Shown here: one piece after another, positions 50,710 to 59,815 of the stretch
How the letters are laid out: the number at the start of each line of letters is the position of its first letter
How positions within the stretch are numbered: position 1 is the stretch's first letter
Origin: Streptomyces typhae
GTDB taxonomy: Bacteria; Actinomycetota; Actinomycetes; Streptomycetales; Streptomycetaceae
Reading direction: 5' to 3'
DNA: 64,000 bases
Assembly: GCF_009755605.1 (NCBI RefSeq)
Contig: NZ_WPNZ01000011.1
Coordinates: forward strand, 82,093 to 146,092
The notes under the pieces: generated by a model
Database searches by the model: none
Seen by the model: the letters and a program-made list of their open reading frames with translations, nothing else
What the model was told of the DNA's origin: nothing
Made by a program: the position numbers and the translations under genes

Positions 50710-51915
50710 GTGAACAGCACTGAAGGTGCCCGCGATATCGACCTGGCCGCACCCAAGAACGGTGACGGCCTCCCGGACGTGAGTCTCGATCAAGCACACT
50801 CGCCACAGAAAGTCATGGCGCACGGTGATCTCCTGCGGCGATTCGTGGCAGGCGAAGAGATCAAACCGGTCCACATGCGGATCGGCATCATGGGCGCCTG
50901 CAATATGCGTTGCAATTTCTGCAACTTCCATTCGCCGAACGAGGAGCAGTTCTACGACCTGTTCTCGTTCAAGGACTCCCTCACCACCGACAAGGCGATC
51001 ATCCTGCTCAAGGAGTTCGCCGAGAACGAGGGCCGCGCCGTGACGTTCTGCGGCAGCGGAGAGTGCACCATCCACCCGGGTTACGCCGACATCTGCTACG
51101 CCGGGCACGACTCCGGCCTGCGCATCGGCCTGATCACCAACGGGTCCCGGCTCGGCCGCCCCAAGGTCGCCGACTGCGTCACCTCGACCCACACCTGGGT
51201 GCGGGTGGGCATGAACGCGGGCACCGAGGCCACGTTCAACGACATCACCCGCGACCGCGAGCAGACGTTCTCGAAGTTCATCGGGACGATCGGCCATCTG
51301 CGCGACAACGCGGTCGCCCCGGACTTCCGCATCGGCTTCAACTACGTGATCACGATGCAGAACTACCGCGAGATCCGCGAGGCGGCCCGCATCGCCCACG
51401 AGTCCGGTGCGCACTACGTCCGCTTCGAGCCGGAGTTCTACAGCGCGATGGGGCACGAGACCATCGAGTCCGTCATGCAGGAGATCTCCGCCTCCCTCGT
51501 CGAGGCCGCGGCCCTGTCCACGGACGCGTTCGAGGTGTCGGTGCCGAAGCTGGACCGCGGTCCGATGGACCAGGTCGAGGAGGTCGAGGGCGACTTCGAC
51601 CGCTGCCACTACAGCCGCTTCGTGACGGCGGTCGGCGCCGACGGCCATCTCTACCCGTGCCCGCAGGTCCACCTCAACAGCCGGTACCGCATCGGTGACG
51701 TCGTCGACCTCGGCTATCCCACCGTCCTCGACGGCGGCCCGCGCGCCGAGTGGGAGTCCACCAACCCCAACCGCACGGACCTGTGCAAGTCGTGTTTCTA
51801 CCGCCCGCAGAACGAGCTCCTGGAGCTCCTCAAGCGCGGTCAGATCAAACTCGACGAGGCGCTGGACGCCTACTCGCTGGAGGTACCCGACACCCTCCAC
51901 GCGGACTTCGTCTGA
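50710..51915 (+). CDS. Radical SAM enzyme with C-terminal SPASM-like cysteines
   Basis: 401 aa. The [4Fe-4S] motif CNMRCNFC gives Cys64, Cys68 and Cys71. The SAM-binding GSGECTIHPGY and the (beta/alpha) barrel pattern follow. The C-terminal part YPCPQVHLN...DLCKSCFYRPQNELL looks like an auxiliary-cluster (SPASM/twitch) domain. GTG 50710 follows GGAGGGG at four bases; an earlier GTG at 50698 lacks an RBS. It is the first gene after the strong promoter and seems to head the biosynthetic cluster. The reaction (dehydrogenation, epimerisation or C-C chemistry) cannot be read from sequence. Confidence 0.88.
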   Translation: MNSTEGARDIDLAAPKNGDGLPDVSLDQAHSPQKVMAHGDLLRRFVAGEEIKPVHMRIGIMGACNMRCNFCNFHSPNEEQFYDLFSFKDSLTTDKAIILLKEFAENEGRAVTFCGSGECTIHPGYADICYAGHDSGLRIGLITNGSRLGRPKVADCVTSTHTWVRVGMNAGTEATFNDITRDREQTFSKFIGTIGHLRDNAVAPDFRIGFNYVITMQNYREIREAARIAHESGAHYVRFEPEFYSAMGHETIESVMQEISASLVEAAALSTDAFEVSVPKLDRGPMDQVEEVEGDFDRCHYSRFVTAVGADGHLYPCPQVHLNSRYRIGDVVDLGYPTVLDGGPRAEWESTNPNRTDLCKSCFYRPQNELLELLKRGQIKLDEALDAYSLEVPDTLHADFV

Positions 51916-51969
51916 GTCTCTCCCCACCGCCCGCCCCACCCAGGCCCTCTCTGTGGCTCCGGCCCGTCG

Positions 51970-52070
51970 CAGCCCGTCCGGCGTTTGAGGACGAGGCGCG
52001 CAGCGCCGATTCGCGGGGGGGCAGGGGGCGGCAGCCCCCTGGTTCAGGGAAAGGGGCGGGCCCGGGGCGC
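51970..52070. repeat. Dispersed Streptomyces repeat between cluster genes
   Basis: CAGCCCGTCCGGCG plus TTGAGGACGAG (51970-51995) is the same unit as at 5670-5770; it is followed by GGGGGCGGCAGCCCCCTGGTTCAGGG, whose GGGGGC...GCCCCC can fold into a hairpin, and AAAGGGGCGGGCC. Confidence 0.75.
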
Positions 52071-52117
52071 CCCGCGAGGGCCACCACCCGCACACTCACA
52101 GGAGCGAACGCACCCGC

Positions 52118-54319
52118 ATGCAGACCACCCATGTGCGCCGCCTGCTCGGAGCCGAACCCACGCTGCGCCCCAGCCCGCCCCTCGCCGACGCCCCGGCACA
52201 CACCGCCTGGTCCCGCAAGGTCCGCGCGGTCGTGGAGCGCCTGGCCCGCGTCGAACGCGCCCCCCTCGCGGTCACCGCCGTCGACACCACCGTCACCGGC
52301 GGCCTGCGACGCGAGCGCCTGACCCTCAACTCCCCACTGCGCGGCGCCTTCCAGGGCACCCTGCTCGCCCCCGCCGACACCACCGCGCCGGCCCCCGCCG
52401 TCCTGGTGTTCGGCGGCAAGAACGCCCGCCTGGAACAGCTCACCGGCGAGAGCCCGCCGGACTTCCCCGACCGGAACGTCGCCGAGCACCTCGCGCGGTC
52501 CGGGTTCGTCACGCTGACCTTCGAGCACGGCATCGGCGGCGGCCTCGACGAACAGCGGCGCGGCGGCCGCGAGGAGGGCGCCCTGCTCGCGCACGCCTTC
52601 GCCCTCACCGGCCGCTCGCTCCTCGGCGCGCTGGCCGGCGACACCCTCGGCGCCCTGGACGTCCTCACCTCGCACCCTCTTGTCGACGCCGACCGCGTGG
52701 GCCTGTTCGGGCACAGCCTGGGCGCGGCGGTCGCCCTGCACACCGCGCTCCTCACACCCCGTCCGCTGCCGGTGTGCGCGGCCAGCCACCTCGGCAGCTA
52801 TCCGGCGCTGTACGAACGGCTCCTGACCGGGTACGAGGGCGCGGTCCTGCCCGGCATCCTGGAGTACGCCGACCTCGGCGACCTCTACGCCGCGCTCGCC
52901 CCGGCCCCGCTGCACCTGCAGTTCGGCACCGACGACGGCTACCTGGAACCGGCCGACGCCCGCGCCGCGGCCGACGTCGTCCGCGGCGGCTACCGGGCCG
53001 CCGACGCGCTCGACCGCCTCGACGTGCGCGAGCTGCCCATGGGGCACGGCACGCACGTACGGCACGCGGCCGACTTCTTCACCCGTGCCCTGGGCCGCGG
53101 CGCCGTCGGTGCCGGGGCGGCCGGTGAGGTGCCCGCCCAGCGCGTGCACTTCGGTGTGGCCGAGCGCCGCGCCGTCCTCGACCGGGTCGACGCCGCGCTC
53201 GCCTCCGGCCATCTCACACAAGGTCCGGGCCTGGCCCGCTTCGAGGAGCTCTCGCGGACCTGGACGGGGCGCGAGAGCGTAGCGGTCGCCTCTGGCGCGG
53301 CCGCCCTGGAGATCGCCCTGCGCATCGTCGGGGTGGCGGGGCGCACCGTGCTCGTACCGGTCAACACGTTCTTCGCGACGGCCGCGGCGGCCGTGCGCGC
53401 GGGGGCCCGGGTACGGTTCGTCGACATCGAGCTGGACGGGCTCGGCCTGGACCCGGACGCCCTGCGCGCGGCCCTCGACCGGCATCCGGACACGGCGGCC
53501 GTCCTTCCCGTGCACATCGGCGGGATCGTCGCGCCCTCCCTCGTCGACGTGCTCACGCTGTGCGAGCGGCGGGGCGTCGCGGTCGTGGAGGACGCCGCGC
53601 ACGCGCTCGGCGCGACTCTCGAAGACCGGTTCGCCGGGGCGTTCGGGCGGTTCGGCGCGTTCTCCTTCTTCCCGACGAAGGTCGCCGTGAGCGGCGAGGG
53701 CGGCCTCGTGACGTGCGCGGACGCCGAGGATGCGGAGCAGGTGCGGCGCTGGCGCGACCACGGCAAGAGCGCCCAGGGTTCGACCCTGCACGACCGGCCG
53801 GGCGGCAACTGGCGCCTGAGCGAACTGCACGCCGCCGTCGGCACGGTGGACCTGGAGCGTTTCGACGCGACCCTGGCCGCGCGGCGCGCGCTCGCCCACG
53901 AGTACGACGAGCTGCTGGCCGACGTGCCGGGTGTCCGCGCCCACGCGGTGGCCGCCGAGGTGCAGAGCAACTACTACAAGTACCTCGCCTACCTGGACGC
54001 CCCCGTGGACCGGGCCCTCCTGAAGAAGCGGCTGCGCGAACGGCACGGCGTCTCCCTCGCGGGCGAGGTGTACGACCATCTGCTGTGCGACCAGCCGTAC
54101 TTCGCCGCCGCGGAGGCGGAGGCGGGGGCCGACGCGGCGCGGACCGGGGCCGGAGCCGGGGCCGAAGCCGGGGCCGGGGCCGGAGCGGCGGTCGTCGACG
54201 GTCCGTTCGAGCAGGCCCGCTGGTTCGCGCGGCACCACATCGCCCTGCCCCTGTATCCGACGCTCACCCGCGCCGAACAGCTCCGGGTGGTCGAAGCGCT
54301 GCGCGGCGAACTGTCATGA
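52118..54319 (+). CDS. Alpha/beta-hydrolase fused to DegT/StrS-type PLP aminotransferase
   Basis: 733 aa fusion. Residues ~60-330: alpha/beta hydrolase of the dienelactone-hydrolase type, with nucleophile Ser200 in VGLFGHSLGAAVA and a plausible terminal His in ELPMGHGTHVRH. Residues ~345-733: DegT/DnrJ/EryC1/StrS aminotransferase, with PLP-binding Lys521 in FGAFSFFPTKVAVSGEGG, VEDAAHALGA before it and SNYYKYLAYLD after. A short Ala/Gly low-complexity stretch (54130-54190) lies near the end. StrS-type enzymes aminate keto-sugars or cyclitols. The fusion suggests ester/thioester hydrolysis or acyl transfer linked to amination. Overlaps the next gene as ATGA. Confidence 0.9.
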   Translation: MQTTHVRRLLGAEPTLRPSPPLADAPAHTAWSRKVRAVVERLARVERAPLAVTAVDTTVTGGLRRERLTLNSPLRGAFQGTLLAPADTTAPAPAVLVFGGKNARLEQLTGESPPDFPDRNVAEHLARSGFVTLTFEHGIGGGLDEQRRGGREEGALLAHAFALTGRSLLGALAGDTLGALDVLTSHPLVDADRVGLFGHSLGAAVALHTALLTPRPLPVCAASHLGSYPALYERLLTGYEGAVLPGILEYADLGDLYAALAPAPLHLQFGTDDGYLEPADARAAADVVRGGYRAADALDRLDVRELPMGHGTHVRHAADFFTRALGRGAVGAGAAGEVPAQRVHFGVAERRAVLDRVDAALASGHLTQGPGLARFEELSRTWTGRESVAVASGAAALEIALRIVGVAGRTVLVPVNTFFATAAAAVRAGARVRFVDIELDGLGLDPDALRAALDRHPDTAAVLPVHIGGIVAPSLVDVLTLCERRGVAVVEDAAHALGATLEDRFAGAFGRFGAFSFFPTKVAVSGEGGLVTCADAEDAEQVRRWRDHGKSAQGSTLHDRPGGNWRLSELHAAVGTVDLERFDATLAARRALAHEYDELLADVPGVRAHAVAAEVQSNYYKYLAYLDAPVDRALLKKRLRERHGVSLAGEVYDHLLCDQPYFAAAEAEAGADAARTGAGAGAEAGAGAGAAVVDGPFEQARWFARHHIALPLYPTLTRAEQLRVVEALRGELS

Positions 54320-55617
54320 CGCGGCCGTACGAGGGGGAGGCCGAGGAGGCCGGCTCGCCGTACGACGAGCCGGCCTCGGGGAGTGCGGGGCCTGGAAGCG
54401 AAGGGGAGCCGGGCGTCCTCGCGTTCCGCAGGGCCGCGTGGCAGCCCTCTCTGGACACCGCTCCCCTGCCGGGCCTGGCTGGCACCCGTCTCGCGCTGGT
54501 CCCGCACATCGTCGCCCACTCCGACCGCCGCTGGTGGGACGCGGTGCACCCGGGCCTGCCCCCGCTCACCGACCGCCGTGAACGCGTCCTCGCCGCACTG
54601 GAGTTGTTCCGGCACGGCACCGTCACGGTCGGCGGTCTCGGCCCGCAGAGCGCGGCCGGGTTCCGGACGGCCCTGTGGGAGAGCGCGGGCCTGCCGGGGC
54701 CGCTGGTCGACCGCTGGGGCGCGCTGCTCCACGACGGTGCCGCACGCCGCGAGACCGCCGTGCCCGACGGGGCGCTCGTCCTGGTGTCCCTGCCCGGCAA
54801 CACGTTCACCTGCCTGGACTCCGTCCTCGCCGAGGCCGAGCGGTCCGCGTGCGTCTGGGTGCGGCCCAGCCGCCGCGAGCCGCTCTCCGCCGCCCGCCTG
54901 GTCGCCGCCCTCCTCGCGGTGGGCTGGCCCCCGCAGCGCCTCGCCCTGTACCCCTGCGAACAACGCGCCCTGCACGGCCTGCTCGGCCTCACCGACCGGC
55001 ACGTGGTGTACGGCGGCGCGGGCCTCGCGGCCTCGGTGCGGGACTCGGCGGCGCTCACGCTGCACGGCCCGGGTCGCGGCTGCGCCCTCGTACCGCCCGG
55101 CGGGGGCGGTGGCCTTCTTCCTCTGGACGACACGGTGGCGTGGCTGCTTCCGCTGATCGCCGCCGACTCCGGCCGGTTCTGCAGCAACGTACGCACCGTC
55201 GTCTGCGTGGACCACGACCCGGAACCCCTGGCGAAGGCCCTCGCGGCGGCGCTCGACGCGCTGCACCCGGGCCCCGCCCCCGACCCCGCGGAGCCGCACT
55301 GGCCGCTGACCGCCTTCCGCGATCCCGGCGAGGCCGAGCGCGCCGCCGCCTCCGTGCGGGAACGGCTGCGTCCGGGCGACCGCCTCCTCACCCGCGAGCC
55401 CGCCCTCGTGCGCGGCGCCGCCGAGGACCTCTTCGTACGCCCGCAACTGGCGCTGCTGCACGGCCTCGGCCCCGACGGACGCCATCCGCTCGCCGGGCAC
55501 GAGGTCCCCTTCCCCTTCGCGGCCGTGCTCGGTGCCGGCGCCGACGCCGCGCGCGCCCTCGCCGACGACTCCCTGTTCGTGTACCGACCGCCGGCGGCAC
55601 CAGGAGAACAGCCATGA
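54316..55617 (+). CDS. LuxC-like acyl-CoA/acyl-adenylate reductase
   Basis: 433 aa, aldehyde-dehydrogenase superfamily, LuxC/acyl-CoA reductase branch. VPDGALVLVSLPGNTFTCLDSVLAEAERSACVWVRPSRREP is the NAD(P)H-binding portion; the catalytic Cys289 is in SGRFCSNVRTVVCVD. LuxC reduces activated acids to aldehydes. Coupled by ATGA to both neighbours. Together with the next gene it resembles the GriC/GriD carboxylate-reductase pair of grixazone biosynthesis. Residues 1-30 are a low-complexity acidic head. Confidence 0.8.
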   Translation: MTRPYEGEAEEAGSPYDEPASGSAGPGSEGEPGVLAFRRAAWQPSLDTAPLPGLAGTRLALVPHIVAHSDRRWWDAVHPGLPPLTDRRERVLAALELFRHGTVTVGGLGPQSAAGFRTALWESAGLPGPLVDRWGALLHDGAARRETAVPDGALVLVSLPGNTFTCLDSVLAEAERSACVWVRPSRREPLSAARLVAALLAVGWPPQRLALYPCEQRALHGLLGLTDRHVVYGGAGLAASVRDSAALTLHGPGRGCALVPPGGGGGLLPLDDTVAWLLPLIAADSGRFCSNVRTVVCVDHDPEPLAKALAAALDALHPGPAPDPAEPHWPLTAFRDPGEAERAAASVRERLRPGDRLLTREPALVRGAAEDLFVRPQLALLHGLGPDGRHPLAGHEVPFPFAAVLGAGADAARALADDSLFVYRPPAAPGEQP

Positions 55618-56762
55618 CCACCTCGTCCCCTGCGCAGCACGCCCCGCAGGTCACCTTCGACACCCTGTACGACACACTGCGCGAGCGCGTGCCCGAGCTG
55701 GCCGTGGACCTCGACGCGTGGACGCGCCGCATGATGCGCTGGCACTTCGCGCCGGAGACCGGCTCCCCTTTCTGGGTCGGGCGCAGGGACAGGCTCGGCT
55801 TCGACCCGCTGACCGACGTCGACGGCTTCGCGGCCCTGGAGCTCTTCGGGCTGTTCGACAAGGGTGAACTGCGGGCCGCGAGCGCCCTCGACCTGCGTCC
55901 GCGCGGCTACCGGGACCGGCCGTTCCGGGTCTTCGAGACGGGCGGCACCACCGGCGCGCCCTGCCGGATCGTGAACGTGACGCGCCTCGCGTACGACGTG
56001 GAGATCTACCGGACCGTCCTTCAGGCCCGGGGGGTCGCGGGCGGCGACGTCCTCGCGATGACGCCGAGCGGCCCGCACGCGTACGGGCACTTCGTGGAGG
56101 GCCTCGCGGACAGCTGGCGCGGCGCGGTGTACGCCATCGACTTCGACCCGCGCTGGGTGAAGGCGTCGCTGCGCGCGGGCGGCGAGGCGGACGCGTACAC
56201 CTCGCACCTGGTGGAGCAGACCCTGACGCTCCTGTCCGCCGAACGCCCCTCGCTCCTGTTCACCACCTCGCGGCTGCTCCTCGAACTCGCCATGCGCCTG
56301 CCGCGGCCGCTGCACACCTACGGCATCCGCGCGGTGTGCACCGGCGGCACCACCTGCTCCGCCGCCGAGGCCGCCTTCCTGCGCCAGGAGCACCTCGAGG
56401 GCGTGCAGTGGATCGACACCTACGGCAACACCCTGGCCGGGCACGCCCTGCAGGCCGACGCGGTGCCGGGCGCGCCCGCGCCCCCCGGCGGCACCGGCCA
56501 CTCGTACCATCTGCCACCGCCCTTCGCGGTCCTCCAAGTCGTCGATCCCGCGGATCCCTGGCGCGAGGTGCCCGTGGGCGAGCGGGGGCGGGTGCGCGTC
56601 ACCACCCTCCTGGAGGACCTCTTCCTGCCCAACCTCCTGGAACGGGACAGCGCGATCAGGACAGGCCCGCATCCCTGGTTCCCCTGGGAGGGCGTGGCCG
56701 CGGTCCAGGTTTTCCGCGACGACCTGACCGGGCCGCACGGGGCCGTCGAGGGCGTCTACTGA
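55614..56762 (+). CDS. PaaK/F390-synthetase/LuxE-like carboxylate-activating enzyme
   Basis: 382 aa, ANL-related. The phosphate loop region ETGGTTGAPCRIV and the second motif IRAVCTGGTTCSAAEA are recognisable; QWIDTYGNTLAGHAL corresponds to the YG-containing adenylate motif. It is shorter than standard acyl-CoA ligases and close in design to coenzyme F390 synthetase or LuxE proteins, which activate an acid for a LuxC partner. ATGA-coupled to the LuxC-like gene. Predicted to form the acyl-adenylate or acyl-enzyme that the reductase converts to aldehyde. Confidence 0.82.
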   Translation: MTTSSPAQHAPQVTFDTLYDTLRERVPELAVDLDAWTRRMMRWHFAPETGSPFWVGRRDRLGFDPLTDVDGFAALELFGLFDKGELRAASALDLRPRGYRDRPFRVFETGGTTGAPCRIVNVTRLAYDVEIYRTVLQARGVAGGDVLAMTPSGPHAYGHFVEGLADSWRGAVYAIDFDPRWVKASLRAGGEADAYTSHLVEQTLTLLSAERPSLLFTTSRLLLELAMRLPRPLHTYGIRAVCTGGTTCSAAEAAFLRQEHLEGVQWIDTYGNTLAGHALQADAVPGAPAPPGGTGHSYHLPPPFAVLQVVDPADPWREVPVGERGRVRVTTLLEDLFLPNLLERDSAIRTGPHPWFPWEGVAAVQVFRDDLTGPHGAVEGVY

Positions 56763-56787
56763 CCATCCGCTGACGTAAGGACTCCTG

Positions 56788-57645
56788 GTGAATCTCTCGT
56801 CGAACGGCGTAGCCATACCCTTTTCCCCCGAGCTCTTCGGTCCGCTGCACGCCACCGGCACGGATGACCTGCCGGATCCGGTGGCCCTGCGGGAGCGGCT
56901 GCACGAGGACGGCTATCTGTATCTGCCGGGCTTCCTCGACCGCGAGGACGTCCTGCGGCTGCGGGCCCGGTACTTCTCGCAGCTGCCCGCCGGGTTCCTC
57001 GCGCCGGGCACGAGCGCGCGCGAGGGCCTGTTCTCCGGCCGGGTGCCGGAGGGGATCCCCGAGCACGGTGTGGCCGGGCACCCGGCGCACGCCTTCGTCC
57101 GCTCGGAGACCTTCGACCGGTTCCTGGACGATCCGCGGCTGCGCAAGCTGGCCGCCGATCTGCTCGACGGCGACGCCCGGATGCTGCCGCGCCGGATCCT
57201 GCGCCACTTCCACCGCGGGGTGCGCAGGGCCTCGCGCGCCCACGTCGACTTCGACTACATGAACGAGGGCTCGCCCCGGGTCGTCACGATGTGGATCCCG
57301 GTCGGGGACTGCCCGCCGCAGTCGGGCGCCCTCGTCTATCTGGAGGGTTCGCACCGGCTGCCGCCCGAGGCGTACGAGCCGCTGCGGGACACCACCGACC
57401 GGCCGGGCGACCGCCGCCAGATCTGCCACGACCTGGAGTTCACGGCCCGCAGCCTGGACCGCCGCTGGCTGTGGACGGACTTCTCGGCGGGCGACCTCAT
57501 GGTGCACCTGCCCCGCATCATCCACGCCTCTCTCGACGCGACGACGGAGGCGATGCGGCTGTCCATAGACACGCGTTTCATGCGCCAGTCGGACGCGCCG
57601 GACCCGCGATGGCTGCGGGCGTGGTCGGCGGACGACGGGGCGTGA
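56788..57645 (+). CDS. Phytanoyl-CoA dioxygenase (PhyH)-family oxygenase
   Basis: 285 aa Fe(II)/2-oxoglutarate-type enzyme. The iron triad is His152-X-Asp154 in RAHVDFDYMNEG and His246 in LPRIIHASLDA; the 2OG-binding Arg is probably in EAMRLSIDTRFM. PhyH-family members hydroxylate or halogenate in natural product pathways. GTG 56788 follows TAAGGA at seven bases. Its last 68 bases overlap the convergent Gfo/Idh gene. Confidence 0.88.
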   Translation: MNLSSNGVAIPFSPELFGPLHATGTDDLPDPVALRERLHEDGYLYLPGFLDREDVLRLRARYFSQLPAGFLAPGTSAREGLFSGRVPEGIPEHGVAGHPAHAFVRSETFDRFLDDPRLRKLAADLLDGDARMLPRRILRHFHRGVRRASRAHVDFDYMNEGSPRVVTMWIPVGDCPPQSGALVYLEGSHRLPPEAYEPLRDTTDRPGDRRQICHDLEFTARSLDRRWLWTDFSAGDLMVHLPRIIHASLDATTEAMRLSIDTRFMRQSDAPDPRWLRAWSADDGA

Positions 57646-58711
57646 GGGGCGGGGTGCCGTCGCCGGTGCCGTCGAGGGCGTCGTCGGTGCCGTCGAGGGC
57701 GTCGTCGGGGTTCGGCCCCGGGGTGGCTCCCCGGTCGGCAGGGGGCAGCCGGACGGGGGCGCCGTCCGCCGCCGACGACCGCTCCGCGGCCACGAGGACC
57801 TCGTCCACCAGGCGCCCCTGCGACAGGGGGCACACCGGTGGCCTGCCGTCGGCGACCGCCTCCAGGAAGTCCGCGACGAGCGGCTGATGGGGATTGAGCG
57901 CGGGCGGCAGCAGCCATTCCGCCTCCTCCCTCGCCCCCCGCACCGTCGCGCCGCACCGCAGATGACCGGAGTCGAGCCGGGCGAGCGTGCAGACACGGCC
58001 GCCGCCGCTCACCTCGAAGACGTCCACGGGGGGCGCGTCGCTCCACTCGGCGAGCACCCGCGCCCGCAGGCCCGACGCCCACCGCAGTTCCACGTCGGCC
58101 GACCGCTCCGCGCCCGCGGGGAAGCGGCGGCCGAGCCGGGCCCGCACCTCGTCCGCCCGCCCGAACAGCAGGTGCAGCAGGTCGATCCGGTGGCTCGCGG
58201 CGTCGGCGAGCACTCCGCCCCCGGACAGGGCGGGGTCCGTGCGCCACCGCATCGGATGCGCGGGCCCGGGGTCGAACGCGCACCGGAAGCGCACCTCGAC
58301 GTGGTCCGGCGCGCCCCCGGCCAGTTCCCGCCGCAGGCGGCGTACGGCGGGCGCGAGCCTGCGGTAGTACGCGACGCCCGCGCACGGGCCGCCGTCGGTC
58401 TCGGGCACCGCTTCCGTCAGCAACCCGCCGGCCAGTGGCTTCTCCACCAGCACGGGCAGCCCCTCGGCCAGCACCCGCCGCACCAGGGGCACATGGCGCA
58501 CGACGGGCGTGGCCACGTACACCGCGTCCACGCCGCGGGTCAGGGACTCCTCGTCATCGGTCCCGTACGGCACCTCGTGGCGGGCGGCGACGCGCGCGGC
58601 CCGGCGCCCGTCGCGGCCCCAGACACGCACGGGTTCCTGCCCGAGCGCCCACAGCGCGGGCAGTACCCGCCGCTCCACGACGTCGCCGTACCCGGCGACG
58701 GCCCACCTCAC
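57578..58711 (-). CDS. Gfo/Idh/MocA-family oxidoreductase
   Basis: 377 aa. Rossmann start MRWAVAGYGDVVERRVLPAL, DAVYVATPVVRHVPLVRRVLAEG, the EKP motif at Glu90-Lys91, and GGVLADAASHRIDLLHLLFG with the catalytic Asp/His region. Such enzymes oxidise or reduce sugars and cyclitols. The last ~50 residues (DDALDGTDDALDGTG and a Pro tail) are a repeat-derived extension that overlaps the dioxygenase gene on the other strand by 68 bp. Downstream of the zinc ADH on the same strand. Confidence 0.88.
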   Translation of the reverse strand: MRWAVAGYGDVVERRVLPALWALGQEPVRVWGRDGRRAARVAARHEVPYGTDDEESLTRGVDAVYVATPVVRHVPLVRRVLAEGLPVLVEKPLAGGLLTEAVPETDGGPCAGVAYYRRLAPAVRRLRRELAGGAPDHVEVRFRCAFDPGPAHPMRWRTDPALSGGGVLADAASHRIDLLHLLFGRADEVRARLGRRFPAGAERSADVELRWASGLRARVLAEWSDAPPVDVFEVSGGGRVCTLARLDSGHLRCGATVRGAREEAEWLLPPALNPHQPLVADFLEAVADGRPPVCPLSQGRLVDEVLVAAERSSAADGAPVRLPPADRGATPGPNPDDALDGTDDALDGTGDGTPPLTPRRPPTTPAAIAGPARPTGA

Positions 58712-58792
58712 CGTCCTCGCCTCCTCATCGCCCCTGCCATCTCATTACCCCTGCCACCTCATCGTTCTCGCCACCTCACCGTCCTCGCCTCC

Positions 58793-59815
58793 TCACGGCA
58801 CGATCGCCACCTTCAGTGTCCCGGGCGGCGGCCCCTCGTAGGGGGCGCGTTCCGCGTCCGGGTAGAGGGACCTGCTCGCCGACAACTGCTCCATGGCCTT
58901 CGGGAGTTCTTCGAGTGCGTACGTGTGGGTGTGCAGATCGGGCAGCCGCAGCGTCTCCGCGCCGTGGCGCAGGAGGCGTTCGGCGACGGCGAGCGCCTCG
59001 GCGCGCGCGGTGTCCACGGGCTCGGCGGAGCTGTGCACCCGCAGGCCCTTGCGTTCCCAGGTCACGAGGTCGACGGTGACGTGCGTGTCCACATGGTGCG
59101 TGCCGAGCATGACGACCAGGCCGTTCTGACGTACGAGGCCGACACAGGCGTTGAGGGTGGTGGGTGTGCCGACGGCGTCGATCGCGACGTCGTACTCCTC
59201 GCCCTGCTCGGCGAACAGCCGTCCCAGGGCCGCGAGGCGGTCCGCGCTGCCGTCGACGCGGTGCACGGCGTGGGCGCCCGCGCGCTGCGAGCGTTCGAGC
59301 CGCCACTCGTCGAGGTCGGCGACGGTGACGTGGGCCGCGCCGCGCCGCAGCGCCATGCGCAGCGCCATCTGGCCGACGGGGCCCTGACCGATGACGATCA
59401 CCCGGTCGCCGAGGCCGACGCCGCGCGTGGCGTGCACCGCGAGCGGCAGGAGCTGGAGGGTGGAACCCTGCTCGAAGGGGATGCCCTCGGGGAGCGCCCC
59501 GACGGAGATCTCCCTGGCCAGGGCGTACTCCGCGTACCCGGTGGTGAGCGGGGTGCGCACGAAGACGCGCTGACCGGGCGCGACCCGGGTCACACCGGCC
59601 CCGGTCGCCTCCACCACACCCGCTATCTCATGGCCGTAACAGCCGGTCGCGCAGTGCTCCCTGAGCCCGTAATAGTGGTAGTACGCGAGGTCGCTGCGGT
59701 TGCAGACGCTGCACGAACGCACCCGCACGAGGACCTGGCCCGGACCGGGCTCGGGCACCGGGGCGTCGCTGACCAGCTTGATGTCGCGCCTGCCGACGAG
59801 TTCGTACCGCCGCAC
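58793..59815 (-). CDS. Zinc-dependent alcohol dehydrogenase-like enzyme
   Basis: 340 aa MDR. Catalytic zinc ligands are Cys38 (CSVCNRSDL) and His62-Glu63 (CYGHEIAG); the structural-zinc cysteine cluster is absent. Rossmann motif VIVIGQGPVGQMALRMALRRGA. Similar enzymes oxidise polyols or aminocyclitols. GTG 59815 is strongly supported by AAGGAGG eight bases upstream. With Gfo/Idh it forms a minus-strand redox pair that converges on the cluster. Confidence 0.88.
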   Translation of the reverse strand: MRRYELVGRRDIKLVSDAPVPEPGPGQVLVRVRSCSVCNRSDLAYYHYYGLREHCATGCYGHEIAGVVEATGAGVTRVAPGQRVFVRTPLTTGYAEYALAREISVGALPEGIPFEQGSTLQLLPLAVHATRGVGLGDRVIVIGQGPVGQMALRMALRRGAAHVTVADLDEWRLERSQRAGAHAVHRVDGSADRLAALGRLFAEQGEEYDVAIDAVGTPTTLNACVGLVRQNGLVVMLGTHHVDTHVTVDLVTWERKGLRVHSSAEPVDTARAEALAVAERLLRHGAETLRLPDLHTHTYALEELPKAMEQLSASRSLYPDAERAPYEGPPPGTLKVAIVP

